Source of the DNA: Aegilops tauschii subsp. strangulata
Taxonomy: Eukaryota; Streptophyta; Magnoliopsida; Poales; Poaceae
Assembly (NCBI RefSeq): GCF_002575655.3
Contig: NC_053038.3
Coordinates: 143,732,885-143,796,884 of the forward strand
Direction: 5' to 3'
Length of the DNA stretch: 64,000 bases
Positions 1 through 9,813 of this stretch are shown in pieces. The notes beneath the pieces were generated by a model that was not told the DNA's origin, did not search any database, and saw only the letters and a list, made by a program, of their open reading frames with translations. Made by a program: the position numbers and the translations under genes. Position 1 is the first letter of the stretch; the number at the start of each line of letters is the position of its first letter.

Positions 1-1229
1 GCATTTAATCCGCTGCCGACGTGCCCTTCTTGCTTTATCGGGGACGGCAAGGAAGCTCGTCCCAGCTGTCGCCGCCTCGCCTGGCTTTGACACGCGTCTG
101 AACTGACGAGGCGGGTAGTGCCACGATGGCTGGCTGGCTGCTGAGCTGGTGCGGTGGCAGAGCCTTCACGAAGATCTGCATGCCCCCACACAGGTGCTTG
201 CTGAGTTGGCCTAGAGGCCGCACGTCGCCACGCAGGTGCTCGCCTAGTTGGTGGGCTGGCATCTTCATGGGAATGGCGGCGGAGTCTTGGCAGATGTGGG
301 CCTGGCTGCGGCCCCGCGGATGTCTTCGGCAAGAGTCTTGTTGGGGCCCCGGCAAGGGTCTTGCCGCGGCGTCGTGGGCGTCCCCGGCAAGGGGCTTGCC
401 GGGGGTCTCGTGGTTATCCTCAGGAAGGATCTCGCCGAGGATCTCCATCTTCTGATTCTCATCTGATCTTGCACGTTCTTGGTCTTCACAAAGATCTGCA
501 TGCCACCACGGAGGCGCCTCCCGAGCTTTGGTTCCAATGTGGTTGAGGGCATCGGAACACTCAGGCTCAAGGGTGGCTGCCCTGCTGGAGATGGGCAAGT
601 TGCCCCCGGCAAGGTTCTTGCTGGGGCTGTGGAGGCCGCCTCGGCAAGGGCCTTGCCGGGGGAAGTCCACATCACCCTTCTGCTCTTTGTGTTTCTGGCT
701 TTGGCGATGGTCTGGTCGTCTTGTGCCTTTGCTTCCTCTGCCCCGCCAAGCGTGGCCAGCGGCGTGGGGCTGCGACTGCCCGCGTAAAAGTAAAGGGGTG
801 CAAAAAGGGACCCCTACTTTTGTACACTGACAGGAGCCACCGGGCTAGGCCACATATAAGCGCGGGGCGTTATTGGGCCAGGCCCAGAATGGTGTGCGGG
901 CGCGCGTGTAGCGGAGTTTTTACCACAGAAACTCCCTCGCTCGTTGCGCTTCCCCACGACCTGCGTTGAATGCGCGACATGGGGGTCGTGCGTGACGTGG
1001 GGGCCAGGCCCTCATGCGTCACATCGTAGTAAATGGTAAAGAGGCGGCTCGCGCCTTCCCCATAAAAAAGGAAAAACCGCAGGTGCGCTGCTCATTTACC
1101 CTCTGCGCCTCTTCCAATCTCGGAACCACCGTTCCTCTCTTCTTGCTCAGGCGAAAGATTCGAAGTTCTCACCTCTGCTTGCTGCCGCCGCCCCCATTGC
1201 TCTTGATCCTTCGCCCCCTTTTAGCTGCC
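1..1229 (+). other. GC-rich 5' region of the host gypsy-type element
   Basis: No convincing gene is seen here. The stretch is GC-rich and lies directly upstream of the host-element protein that starts at 1230, so it is probably leader or LTR sequence of that element. It contains five dispersed palindromes built on GGCAAG...CTTGCC (around 328-341, 350-366, 382-404, 604-627 and 642-658). It also holds a direct repeat of about 25 bp around AAGATCTGCATGCC (near 163-190 and 485-510). A TATA-like string (TATAAG, 855-860) and a later CATAAAAAAGG string near 1061 are possible promoter elements. An open frame of 211 codons on the minus strand (35-670) is probably an effect of GC bias and was not called. 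The left end of the element lies outside the window. Confidence 0.5.
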
Positions 1230-2160
1230 ATGGCGCCCAAAACCAGCAGGGGCAAGGGAGCGGCCAAGGATGCCGGGGAGAAGGAGCTGCCGGAGAGCGA
1301 GTCGGCGGTGCGGCGGACGCAGCTTGCCTACTTCCCATCATTGGTTGATGCGGTCCACCTCAAGAACCTCTTCTTGCCCCTGTGGGGGAGGAAGACGACA
1401 GGGAACCCTGCCACGCGCGTCGTCCCCGCTGATTTTGCCAAGAACGGCCCAAATCGGTACCCTTTCTTCGTTGATTTCTTCTCTTGCGGGCTTTGCCCCC
1501 CTTTCTCTGACTTAATCAACGACGTCATGCACACCTACGGCTTCCATCTTTTGGATCTCACGCCGAATGTCGTGGCGTGTCTGGCTCTTTTTGCTCACCT
1601 CTGCGAGGGCTTTGCCGGGGTGCTCCCCAGCATGACGCTCTTCCGCCACTACTTCTACCCTCGCATCCAACCAGGGGCGCCATCTCTGGGAGCATCGCCT
1701 GGATCCCGAGGACCCAGGAGAAAGGCGCGTACCCGGAGGGTGCCCAGAAGGAGAGGTGTGAGGAGTGGCGGGGCCGATGGTGCTGGATCGAGGAGAAGGA
1801 CCCGCTGGAGTTCTGCCGGGTCCGTCAGAGCCCGCTGACCCGCCGCCAGGTCTGGTGCGACCTCGATGTCAACGACAAGAAGCTCTCGATTGCCACCACC
1901 AGGATTCATCGCCTCACCACGGTTAGGCTCACTCTCGAGATGATTGGGGTGGTTTTCATCCATCGCCGAATCGCCCTGCTACACAACAAGGGGAGGCCAG
2001 CCTGGGACTTCAGGAATGCGGCCGACTTCATGAGGCTCCGCCCTGGCCTGAAGCATAACTTCACGGTGATGGGGCATGCCCATTTCTGTTAAAGGCTCTT
2101 CCAGCTTGACGTGGACAGCGACGGCAGGGCGGAGAGGAGCTGCAAGGCCGCGAAGGCCGG
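1230..2160 (+). pseudogene. Putative gypsy-type transposon protein, N-terminal part, broken
   Basis: The reading starts at ATG 1230 (context GCCATGG). It opens with a basic Lys/Gly-rich leader followed by the globular domain of the grass 'putative gypsy-type transposon' family (Transposase_28-like). Recognisable blocks are FPSLVDAVHLKNLFLP, RYPFFVDFFSCGLCPPFSDL and YGFHLLDLTPNVVACLALF. The frame is lost near 1672-1680, where homology passes to the frame ending at 2092 (blocks GAISGSIAWIPRTQEKGAYP, WRGRWCWIEEKDPLEF, NDKKLSIATTRI). A TAA at 2090-2092 then interrupts it. The same frame resumes up to the insertion point at 2160 and continues at 30305 beyond the 28-kb insertion. The molecular function of this family is not known. 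The copy cannot make a full protein. An intact relative lies at 62469-63413. Confidence 0.75.
2156..2160. repeat. Target-site duplication GCCGG, left copy
   Basis: The five bases GCCGG directly precede the first TG of the LTR at 2161 and recur at 30300-30304 after the terminal CA. They mark the insertion of the 2161-30299 element into the host transposon protein. Confidence 0.93.
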
Positions 2161-3901
2161 TGTCACACCCTGCATTTTGTAACATGTCATTTGCATTAAT
2201 AAAGCATGAAAATTTGGACCAACAAAAACTTTTGCATTATTTGGCTTTTTATTTTGGAGTTGGTTTTCTCTCTGTGATTTTCAAGTGCTCTTTAAAGTCA
2301 ACTACTCTACCTTATATACTTCATCCCTTTGCTCCAAACTTCTGCCCAATGATCATACCATGTGTATAGTCCAATATAGTATTTTCTAACAAAAATAATT
2401 TGGCCAAAAAGTATTTTCAAAAATTAGTTTTCCAAAAAACCCTGAATTGAGGTTTGCACTACAAGCACTTGATTTGGGGTATGAAAAATATTTCAAAGAG
2501 TATATTTGAAACCTATTAGATATAGTATTCCCATAAACCACAAAAATATAATTTTAAAAGTTATTTTCCTATTTTATTTAAAAGCTTTTTATTAAGACCA
2601 GAAATGGTCTTTAATAGGGAAAAATTATTTTTATTGTTTGAAAAATATTTGACAAAAATCAGGGAAACTCAGTGGACATATATCTTCCATATATAAGAGT
2701 TTCAACACATTGTCATGTTCAAAATATTGGACAAAACCTCCCAAAACCATTTCTGCCCATTTCAAGGATTTGAAATATTTCTACAGGAAATATTTCCATA
2801 AACATCCGAGGAAAATCCAGCAAGTCACAAATGCATATTGTGATCACCTTGCAAAGCCTCATGTCAATCAAGGTCATTTTGGTTCACCAAAATGCCCCAA
2901 AACCCTCTCCGACCATAATCAAATTTGAACAACTTTGTACTACAAACTTTCTCTCCTTGACCCCAACTTTTGTGAGCATTTTCACATGACCAAATGAGGC
3001 CACTACACCAAGTGGTTCTTCAAGGGGAAGTGATTTGCTCAACTAGATCTACACAAGTTCATTTCTGCTAATTCCTAGGGTTTACAAAAGTTGCATTGGC
3101 AACTTTGCCCAAATAAGGTCCAAATTGGTGGAAGGCCCTAATTATATGTGTCATTTCACCCTGTGGAGTCTCATGGCAAATGGAAATCATTTACTTACCC
3201 AAATCATTATCAAACACCTTCTGACACTTTTCCAAAATGCCATTTTTGACCTCTTCCACTAATCTCCATGGGCTCAACTTTGTACCACACCTTCTCCTAG
3301 CGCTCTTCTACCCCCAGTAACTTTCCCCTGGCCATTGCTCAATGATTGAGGGGGTGAAACACCCCCATTTACCTCCCCGGACAGCAGCTTCTCTCTCTCC
3401 CTCAACCTCCCTCCTCACTCCAGTGGCCACCTAGGGCATCAAAAGCCCCTCCCCCTTTCTTTACTACACCCTAGAGCCACCAGACATATTTGGCCGCGCC
3501 CACCTTTCCTAAAAAATGCCATGGCATGCCATTTGCACGCTCCAGAGCGCGCTACAGTGCGGCTAGGCACTGTAGACGCCCCCTGCCAACCACTCCCGGC
3601 CACCTCGGGCCTCCCCAGCGCGCCCGACGACGCGCCTCGACGTCTGCGTCACGCCACGCCTCTGTCCCCCTCCTCCCTCTTCCTCCTCTCGCCCCAACTC
3701 GCACGCACGCCGGCCGCCCGAGCGCACCTGTGAGCGCGCTCACATGCGCGGTGCCCTGGCCCCCTGCTTTCCCTCTCTTCTCTCCCCTCGCCCTAGACCA
3801 ACCCCACGAGCACCGCAGACACACCCACGCGCGCCCCCATGACCCACGGCAACGGCAACGACCTCGCCGGCGCATGGGTCCATGGCAAGCCCTGGCCCGG
3901 C

Positions 3902-3908
3902 TATATAA
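3902..3908 (+). promoter_or_regulatory. TATA box of the outer 5' LTR
   Basis: The string TATATAA sits in GGCTATATAAGACC, followed by a C/T-rich tract typical of a plant transcription start. The identical context recurs at 27729-27735 in the 3' LTR. It places U3 at about 1.75 kb and leaves roughly 2.5 kb of LTR transcribed. Confidence 0.75.
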
Positions 3909-4140
3909 GACCTCCCTGAGCTCTCCTCTCCTCACCACTCGCCCTCTGCACCACCAAATAATCATCCTGCACCACCAGTTCATCTCCAGAGCCGCCCGAG
4001 CTCGAGATCTAGCTCGAGCTCCGCCGCTTCGGCTCGCCGGAGTTCGCGAGGTACAGCCCTCCCCCGCTCCTCCTCTGCCTCGATCTGGAACCCCCGAGCA
4101 CCCCTGATCATCTCCCCTTTCTCCCCTGCTTCTTTTGCAG

Positions 4141-4307
4141 CCGGAAACGGCCGGAACCGTCGACGCCCGAAGCTCCTCCGCCGCGTGACCTCGTCGCCGG
4201 TGAACCAGGCCACCCCGGCGACCGCAACCACCTCCACCCGAACGGCGACTCGACGCTGAGTCCCGCCGTACCCTCGCCCGACCTCACCGTGCCCTGCATC
4301 GATGTCG
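4141..4307 (+). pseudogene. LTR-encoded ORF, start exon, 5' LTR copy (start codon lost)
   Basis: This is the 5' LTR counterpart of the exon at 27964-28130. The upstream 90-bp intron has clean borders (GAG/GTACAG at 4050/4051, TTTTGCAG ending at 4140) and the exon ends in front of GTGAGC at 4308. The initiator is ACG at 4163-4165 where the 3' LTR copy has ATG. The reading is otherwise open and collinear, with several amino-acid differences. The exon model is inferred from splice signals and conserved frame; no transcript evidence is available. Confidence 0.45.
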
Positions 4308-4461
4308 GTGAGCTCGCCGACCCTCTGTCGCAGGGTTAGGGATGACAGGCGGGCCCTGCCTGTCAGCCTCTCCTCTCCATCGCCCCTTTCTCTCGCGCTG
4401 ACGCCTGGGCCCTACTTGTCAGGTTTAAACCTGGCGCGCGCGCATGCATAAGTGCGCTGGG

Positions 4462-4466
4462 CCGCC
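4462..4466. repeat. Target-site duplication CCGCC, left copy
   Basis: CCGCC directly precedes the LTR start TGTAACACCCC at 4467 and recurs at 18507-18511. The uninterrupted 3' LTR of the outer element has a single copy of this site near 28288. Confidence 0.95.
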
Positions 4467-5001
4467 TGTAACACCCCGCATGTAACTTGCCATATTTGTA
4501 ACTCCGACTCTTGCCATTTCCGGCTATGTGATATGTTTTTCCCTCCGTTGTCGGGTTTTGTTTTGTGTTTTGTATTTTTTTATGTCATACATTTTCATAT
4601 CATGTCATCATGTGCATTGCATTCGCATACGTGTTCGTCTCATGCATCCGAGCATTTTCCCCGTTGTCCGTTTTCCAATCCGGCGCTCCTATCTCCTCCG
4701 GTGCACCCCTCTTGTTTTCTTTCATGTGCGTGTGTCAAACTTTCTCGGAATGTACTGAGGCTTGTCAAGTGGTCTTAATATACCACCCGGAGACTACCGG
4801 TCAAGTTTCGTTCCATTCGGAGGTCGTTTGGTACTCCAATGGTTAACCGGGCCTCCGCAATGTCCATTTGAGTGTCCAGCAAAAACCCCCTCCAAAACCA
4901 GCCCAAAACCCACCAAACTCTCTTCCATGCTCTAGGTCGTTCGATCACGATCGTGTGGGCGAAAACCGCACCTCATTTGGAGCCTCCTAGCTCCCTCTAC
5001 C

Positions 5002-5009
5002 TATTTATA
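5002..5009 (+). promoter_or_regulatory. TATA box of the inner 5' LTR
   Basis: The string TATTTATA lies in CTACCTATTTATAAGTGG. The same context occurs at 14828-14835 in the 3' LTR. A start about 30 bp downstream would fall in the conserved AAACGAAATCTCAGACG segment. Confidence 0.65.
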
Positions 5010-5039
5010 AGTGGGCATCCCGAAAAACGAAATCTCAGA

Positions 5040-5478
5040 CGAAACCCTAATTTTCCCCTCTCCGCGGGCGGACGCGTCCAGCCGCCGCCGGACAACGTCC
5101 GCCGCCGCGCCCCGACCAGTCAGAGCGCGACACGTGTCCCGCCGGCCTCTCCACCGCGCCGCCGGCCCGCAGGCCCATCGCCGGCCCTCCGGCCCGCCTC
5201 CTCCCGCCGCCGCCGCCTCGGACCCCGTGCCCGCGCCGCCATCTCCGCCGGCCGCCGCCGCGCCATCACCGCCGGCCGCCATCGCCACCGAGCCCCGCCG
5301 CCGCGCCTCACCGCCGGTGCTCGCCGCCCCCGCCGGCGGCCCCCTTCTCCGGCGCCGCCACCTCGCCTCCGGCCTCCGGCCCCCTCGCCCGCCGGCCCCT
5401 GCCACGCCTCCGGCCCGCCCGAGCAACTCCGGCCGTCGAGCTCGGGCTCGAGCGACGAGCCAGATCCGATCCAGTCTG
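5040..5478 (+). CDS. LTR-encoded spliced ORF, putative first coding exon (inner 5' LTR)
   Basis: A GC-rich open frame runs to TCTG at 5478, directly before a GT donor (GTACCC). Its last residues, DEPDPIQS, are acidic and resemble the following exon. Joining after 5478 (phase 1) to the acceptor ending at 6990 keeps the frame and makes a Glu codon. No convincing ATG is seen in this frame downstream of the TATA box, so the start is unresolved and the left boundary is approximate. The upstream part of the frame is Pro/Arg/Ala-rich and may only reflect GC content. The 3' LTR has the same end with a phase-1 junction at 15280. Confidence 0.3.
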
Positions 5479-6990
5479 GTACCCGTTGACTTTTTCTTGC
5501 CCTAATTTCTTCTAAGTCCTAATTTCCATCAGCATGTGCTCCTGTTCGTATTGTGATAACTTTGTGCATGTAGCTCCGATTCGCGCGTATAATATGTAAA
5601 ATTGTTCGCCTCATGATGCTCTTCATTTTGTTCAATTGCACCATTTTCATTAAAGGTCATCTTGATGCCCAAATCTTCGTTGGAAGAGGGCTAGTTGCTG
5701 TTAACCTCTGGTTCTTATCAGAACTTGGAGATTTGTCATTTTTGTATCATTTAATCTGTGCATCTTTTGTGGATGAGCTCTACATGTGTTTTGAAGTATG
5801 CCATGCCGTCTTTCAAGTGGTATAGTCCATTTATTTTTGTGATCTCTGTGGTGACTAGCACAAGCATGCAAATAGGTCCCGTAATAATTCTGATTTCAGG
5901 GACTTGGTGATTTCTCTGTCTGCTGTAACTTTGTTGCCATGTAAACTTGATGCTACATAGAGATCCATGCATATTTTGGAGATGTTCAGTAAGGATGTTT
6001 TGTAGACATAGTTGTAATTGATCCATTCCTGCAATTGTTTGCAATTTTAGAGTAAGATAGCATGACTCAATCTTGCTCTACTTTTGCTATAAAATATCTC
6101 TGGCAGATTCTTAACATGATTTGCAATCTTCCCAAGCTTATTGTGTTGGTCCATACATATTATGCAATTGTTCTTGCCATAGATAGCTTCATAAACATGC
6201 CATCTTGCTGTAGGTATGCTTGGTTTGTCATGCATTTCTCTGTAGTGAGTGCATCAAGCTCACAAAGAGGCCTACATATTAATATTTCTGCCATGCTCTG
6301 TTTTCTGCAAAGTCTGAAACTTGATAACGAAACTTGCTATGTTTACATGCTTGCCATCATATCTTCTGTACCTTTTTGGCTTCTGGTCATTAAGGGACTT
6401 TTGTCATGTGCATTTAGTAGAATACTACCATGGCTTGTGTTGCTATGTTAAGTTCCTGTAGCATGTTGCTTTTGTGCTCTGAACATTGCTACCTGATGAT
6501 GATTTCTGCCATGTCCAGTTTTTCATTAAGTCTGTGAACCTGTAATCTTTTGCACTTTTGCCATGCTTGTTTGAGCTTGATATGTTGTCAACTAGGAGTA
6601 GCTCAGTGTTCATCTTTTGTCAAGCATCTCCTGTAGATTACTGCCATACGCCTTGTTGCTATGTTGGGGTGCTGTAGCATTGTTACTTATTGCATTTTAA
6701 GTGCTATCTTGCTGTTTATCGCAGATTAGTGTCATTCTTGTTTTGCTTGCCATTTGCAAACCGTGCATCCGATTCCGGTGATCTTTATATCGATTTCGAC
6801 CGAAATCATCTCATCTTTCCAGTGGCATGATTGGTTTGCCAAGTTACTGCCATGTTCATCATTTTCCTTCCGGAGCACGCATATGCATCGCATATCACAT
6901 CTGCATATCATATATGTTTTGCATCATGGTGTTTGCGCATTTCTCGTTGTTGATTGTGGTTCCGTTTGTTTGTGTTCTTGTCTTGGGTAG

Positions 6991-7074
6991 AGCCGGGGGA
7001 CGAGTTCGTGAACGAGGAACCTGTCGAGTACGCTTACGAGGATCAAGCTTTCGACAACTCTGAGAACCTTGCAG
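6991..7074 (+). CDS. LTR-encoded spliced ORF, acidic exon (inner 5' LTR)
   Basis: An 84-bp segment encodes an acidic peptide beginning EPGDEFVNEEPVEYAY. It is preceded by a T-rich tract and TAG (acceptor ending at 6990) and followed by GCAAGA after CAG, the consensus of the rare GC-AG intron class. It enters in phase 1 and leaves in phase 1. The 3' LTR copy (16803-16886) is identical by eye. A peptide this acidic with matching phases on both sides is unlikely to be chance. No known domain is recognised. Confidence 0.5.
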
Positions 7075-8314
7075 GCAAGATGACCACCCCTTGAAATCAC
7101 TTCTATCTTTGCTATGCTAGTTGTTCGCTCTATTGCCATGCTCGCTACCTATCTCTTGCTATATCATGTCTCCCATTTTAGCCATGTCAGCCTCTAACCA
7201 TCCTGTCCTAGCAAACCGTTGTTTGGCTTTGTTACCGCTTTTGCTCAGCCCCTCTTATAGCGTTGCTAGTTGCAGGTGAAGTTGAAGTTTGTTCCATGTC
7301 GGAACATGGATATGTTGGGATATCACAATATCTCTTATTTAATTAATGCATCTATCTATATCTGGTAAAGGGTGGAAGGCTCGGCCTTATGCCTGGTGAT
7401 TTGTTCCACTCTTGCCGCACTAGTTACTGTTATCCCGGGATTATGTTCCTTGAGTTTGCGTTCCTTACACGGTCGAGTGATTTATGGGACCCCTTGACAG
7501 TTCGCCTTGAATAAAACTCCTCCAGCAAGGCCCAACTTTGGTTTTACTATTTGCCGCCTAAGCCTTTTCCCCCGGGTTTTCGCGAGCCCGAGGGTCATCT
7601 TATTTTAACCCCCCCCGGGCCAGTGCTCCTTCGAGTGTTGGTCCGAACCGAGCAGCCTGCGGGGCCACCTCGGGGAAACTCGAGATCTGGTTTTACTCGT
7701 AGCTTGACTTATCCGGTGTGCCCTGAGAACGAGATATGTGCAGCTCCTATCGGGATTTGTCGGCACATTCGGGCGGCTTTGCTGGTCTTGTTTTACCATT
7801 GTCGAGATGTCTTGTAAACCGGGATTCCGAGACTGATCGGGTCTTTCCGGGAGAAGGTTTATCCTTCGTTGACCGTGAGAGCTTATGATGGGCTAAGTTG
7901 GGACACCCCTGCAGGGTATTATCTTTCGAAAGCCGTGCCCGCGGTTATGAGGCAGATGGGAATTTGTTAATGTCCAGTTGTAGATAACTTGTCACTTGAC
8001 CCAATTAAAATACACCAAGTGCGTGTGTAACCGTGATGGTCTCTTCTCGGCGGAGTCCGGGAAGTGAACACGGTCTGTGTTATGAATGACGTAAGTAGGT
8101 GTTCAGGACCTCTTCTTGGTCATTGCTAGATGACGTCCGTTCCTTTGCTTCTCTTTTCGCTCTCATTTGCGCAAGTTAGCCACCATATATGCTTTTGCCG
8201 CTGCAGCTCCACCTCCTTGCACCATTCCCCCCTTTAAGCTTAAATAGTCTTGATCTCGCGGGTGTGAGATTGCTGAGTCCCCGTGACTCACAGATACTTC
8301 CAAAACAGTTGCAG

Positions 8315-8412
8315 GTGCCGACGATGCCAGTGCAGATGATGGCGTCGATCTCAAGTGGGAGTTCGACGAGGAACGTGGTCGTTATTATGTGTCTTTTCCT
8401 GATGATCAGTAG
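8315..8412 (+). CDS. LTR-encoded spliced ORF, terminal exon (inner 5' LTR)
   Basis: After the acceptor AGTTGCAG (ending at 8314) a phase-1 reading gives 31 residues, with the blocks [20 protein letters not shown] and YYVSFPDDQ, and then TAG at 8410-8412. The start fits the phase-1 donor at 7074. An alternative acceptor at 7275 (TTGCAG) would also keep phase 1 but gives a less acidic tail ending before 7345. The 3' LTR copy is 18128-18225. The function is unknown. Confidence 0.5.
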
Positions 8413-8696
8413 TGGAGCCCAGTTGGGACGATCGGGGATCTAGCATTTGGGGTTGTCTTATTTTCAGCTGGATTTTGACCGTAGCCGGTCGATATGATTG
8501 TATTTTGGATGATGTATGGATCGTATTTATGTATTGTGTGAAGTGGCGATTGTAAGCCAACTCTTTATCCCATTCTTGTTCATTACATGGGATTGTGTGA
8601 AGATGACCCTTCTTGCGACAAAACCACTATGCGGTTATGCCTCTAAGTCATGCCTCGACACGTGGGAGATATAGCCGCATCGTGGGCGTTACAAGT

Positions 8697-8710
8697 TGGT
8701 AATCAGAGCC
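8697..8710 (+). other. Primer-binding site, inner element
   Basis: TGGTAATCAGAGCC lies three bases after the 5' LTR end. It resembles the common plant initiator-tRNA-Met site TGGTATCAGAGC with one extra A. Confidence 0.75.
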
Positions 8711-9813
8711 ATCCCCGACTTAGGAGCCCCCTGCTTGATCGAATCGCTGACGTTGTTGAGTCTAGAACAAAAATGTTTTGAGTCTTAGGATTATATACAT
8801 TGGAGAGTAGGATTCTTTTTACTCCTCAGTCCCTTCGTCGCTCTGGTGAGGTCTCCTGACGTAGAGTTTTGACTACGCTCTCCTCAAATTTCACTAAAAA
8901 AATTTTTAGGATCACGCGGGTATCTTGGAATCGTTCCGATCGATTTGTGACAAGAACATTGTTCTTGGTGCCTCCTGTCATTTAGGGGTTGTGGCAGTGT
9001 CCCGGGGAGTTGAGCTCCGAGGTGTTGTCGTCACAATTTTATCATTGCAGTTCTGGAATACCTGAGTTTCGCCGACATCGAAATCTCTTTTATGCAGTTG
9101 TTGGTGAGATCACCTCGACGCCACCCAGTACTGGGCGGGAGTTCGGGAGTATTGCCATAACTTGTATAACGGATGTTTTTCGAAGGTTGAGGTAAACGAT
9201 TTCCGAAGGTTTCTTGGTTATGTGTTGACGGATGGATACAGCTGGATCTAGGGATTGCTAGTTTGGGTGATATATATTTTGTGTCCCCTGTATCCCCTAC
9301 ACCAGATTGCATAACCAGAAAGTTTCGGGAGTTTATAAGTGGGAATTCAAGTAGCCTTAGGTTTTCTTTCCGACATATGCATGATATGAGATTGGGGTTC
9401 GACGTCGAGTGGTCCGCCTGTATACGGTTGATTTTACAGTGGTCTCGTTGAGTCTTAAAGAGTCCATGGCTTTGCCGACTCGGGGACGCTTCGTATGTCA
9501 TGTGCACAGCCTTGTACATGATGGTGCTGTACGATTGAGCCCGTGTGGGCCCCACCACAAAAACTTCGGACGAAATATCTATCATATGTTTGTTCCGGCT
9601 TATTCTACAAGCCAATACTTTGTTTTATTTTGTTCATTCCATATCTTTTGCAAGTGGCTTCTCAACTTACGGAAGTGTGATGATTTACTACAGAATTCAT
9701 TCGTTCATCTTCATGCGAATGCTTATTGTGAAGACTATATGTTGCAATTTCTATCCGTTGATTCTACTTATCTTTTGTCTATCAAGATGCTAACGGATGT
9801 CACCCTCTTCAGG
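8711..9813 (+). other. Untranslated leader of the inner element
   Basis: About 1.1 kb lies between the primer site and gag. No conserved protein is seen. The gag-pol frame stays open upstream to 9409, but that extension is rich in Cys, Phe and Tyr, is not gag-like, and is treated as leader. No upstream ORF equivalent to 20371-21138 of the outer element is recognised. Confidence 0.6.

Larger units (their letters stand above)
2161..4466 (+). repeat. Outer element 5' LTR, first part
   Basis: This is the left portion of the 5' LTR, collinear with about 26001-28291 of the 3' LTR. It holds an AT-rich U3 (about 2161-3480), a GC-rich promoter segment, a TATA box at 3902-3908, and the first exon and intron of the LTR-encoded transcription unit. 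It is cut at 4466 by the nested element and resumes at 18512. Confidence 0.93.
4467..8693 (+). repeat. Inner element 5' LTR
   Basis: A 4,227-bp LTR matching 14293-18506. U3 is only about 0.55 kb, with the TATA box at 5002-5009, so over 3.6 kb lies downstream of the promoter. That part holds a GC-rich first exon (to 5478), a long T-rich intron-like stretch, and two short acidic coding segments (6991-7074 and 8315-8412). Confidence 0.95.

Noticed and set aside
35..670. 211-codon minus-strand frame near the left edge
   Set aside because: GC-rich, built largely from the palindromic GGCAAG strings, no domain, and antisense to the element's coding direction.
3490..4107. 205-codon plus-strand frame and overlapping minus frame in the outer LTR
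   Set aside because: It spans the TATA box and promoter segment, is Arg/Pro/Ala-rich from GC bias, and breaks in the 3' LTR copy.
5001..5426. Long GC-rich frames on both strands after the inner LTR TATA box
   Set aside because: Three frames are open at once with Ala/Arg/Pro composition, which indicates base composition rather than coding. Only the frame ending at 5478 was kept, at low confidence, because of its splice phase.
9031..9615. 194-codon minus-strand frame in the inner element's leader
   Set aside because: Antisense to the element and no recognisable domain; the leader is otherwise non-coding.
9409..9813. Upstream extension of the inner gag-pol frame
   Set aside because: In frame but Cys/Phe/Tyr-rich with no gag similarity. 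ATG 9814 begins typical gag sequence.
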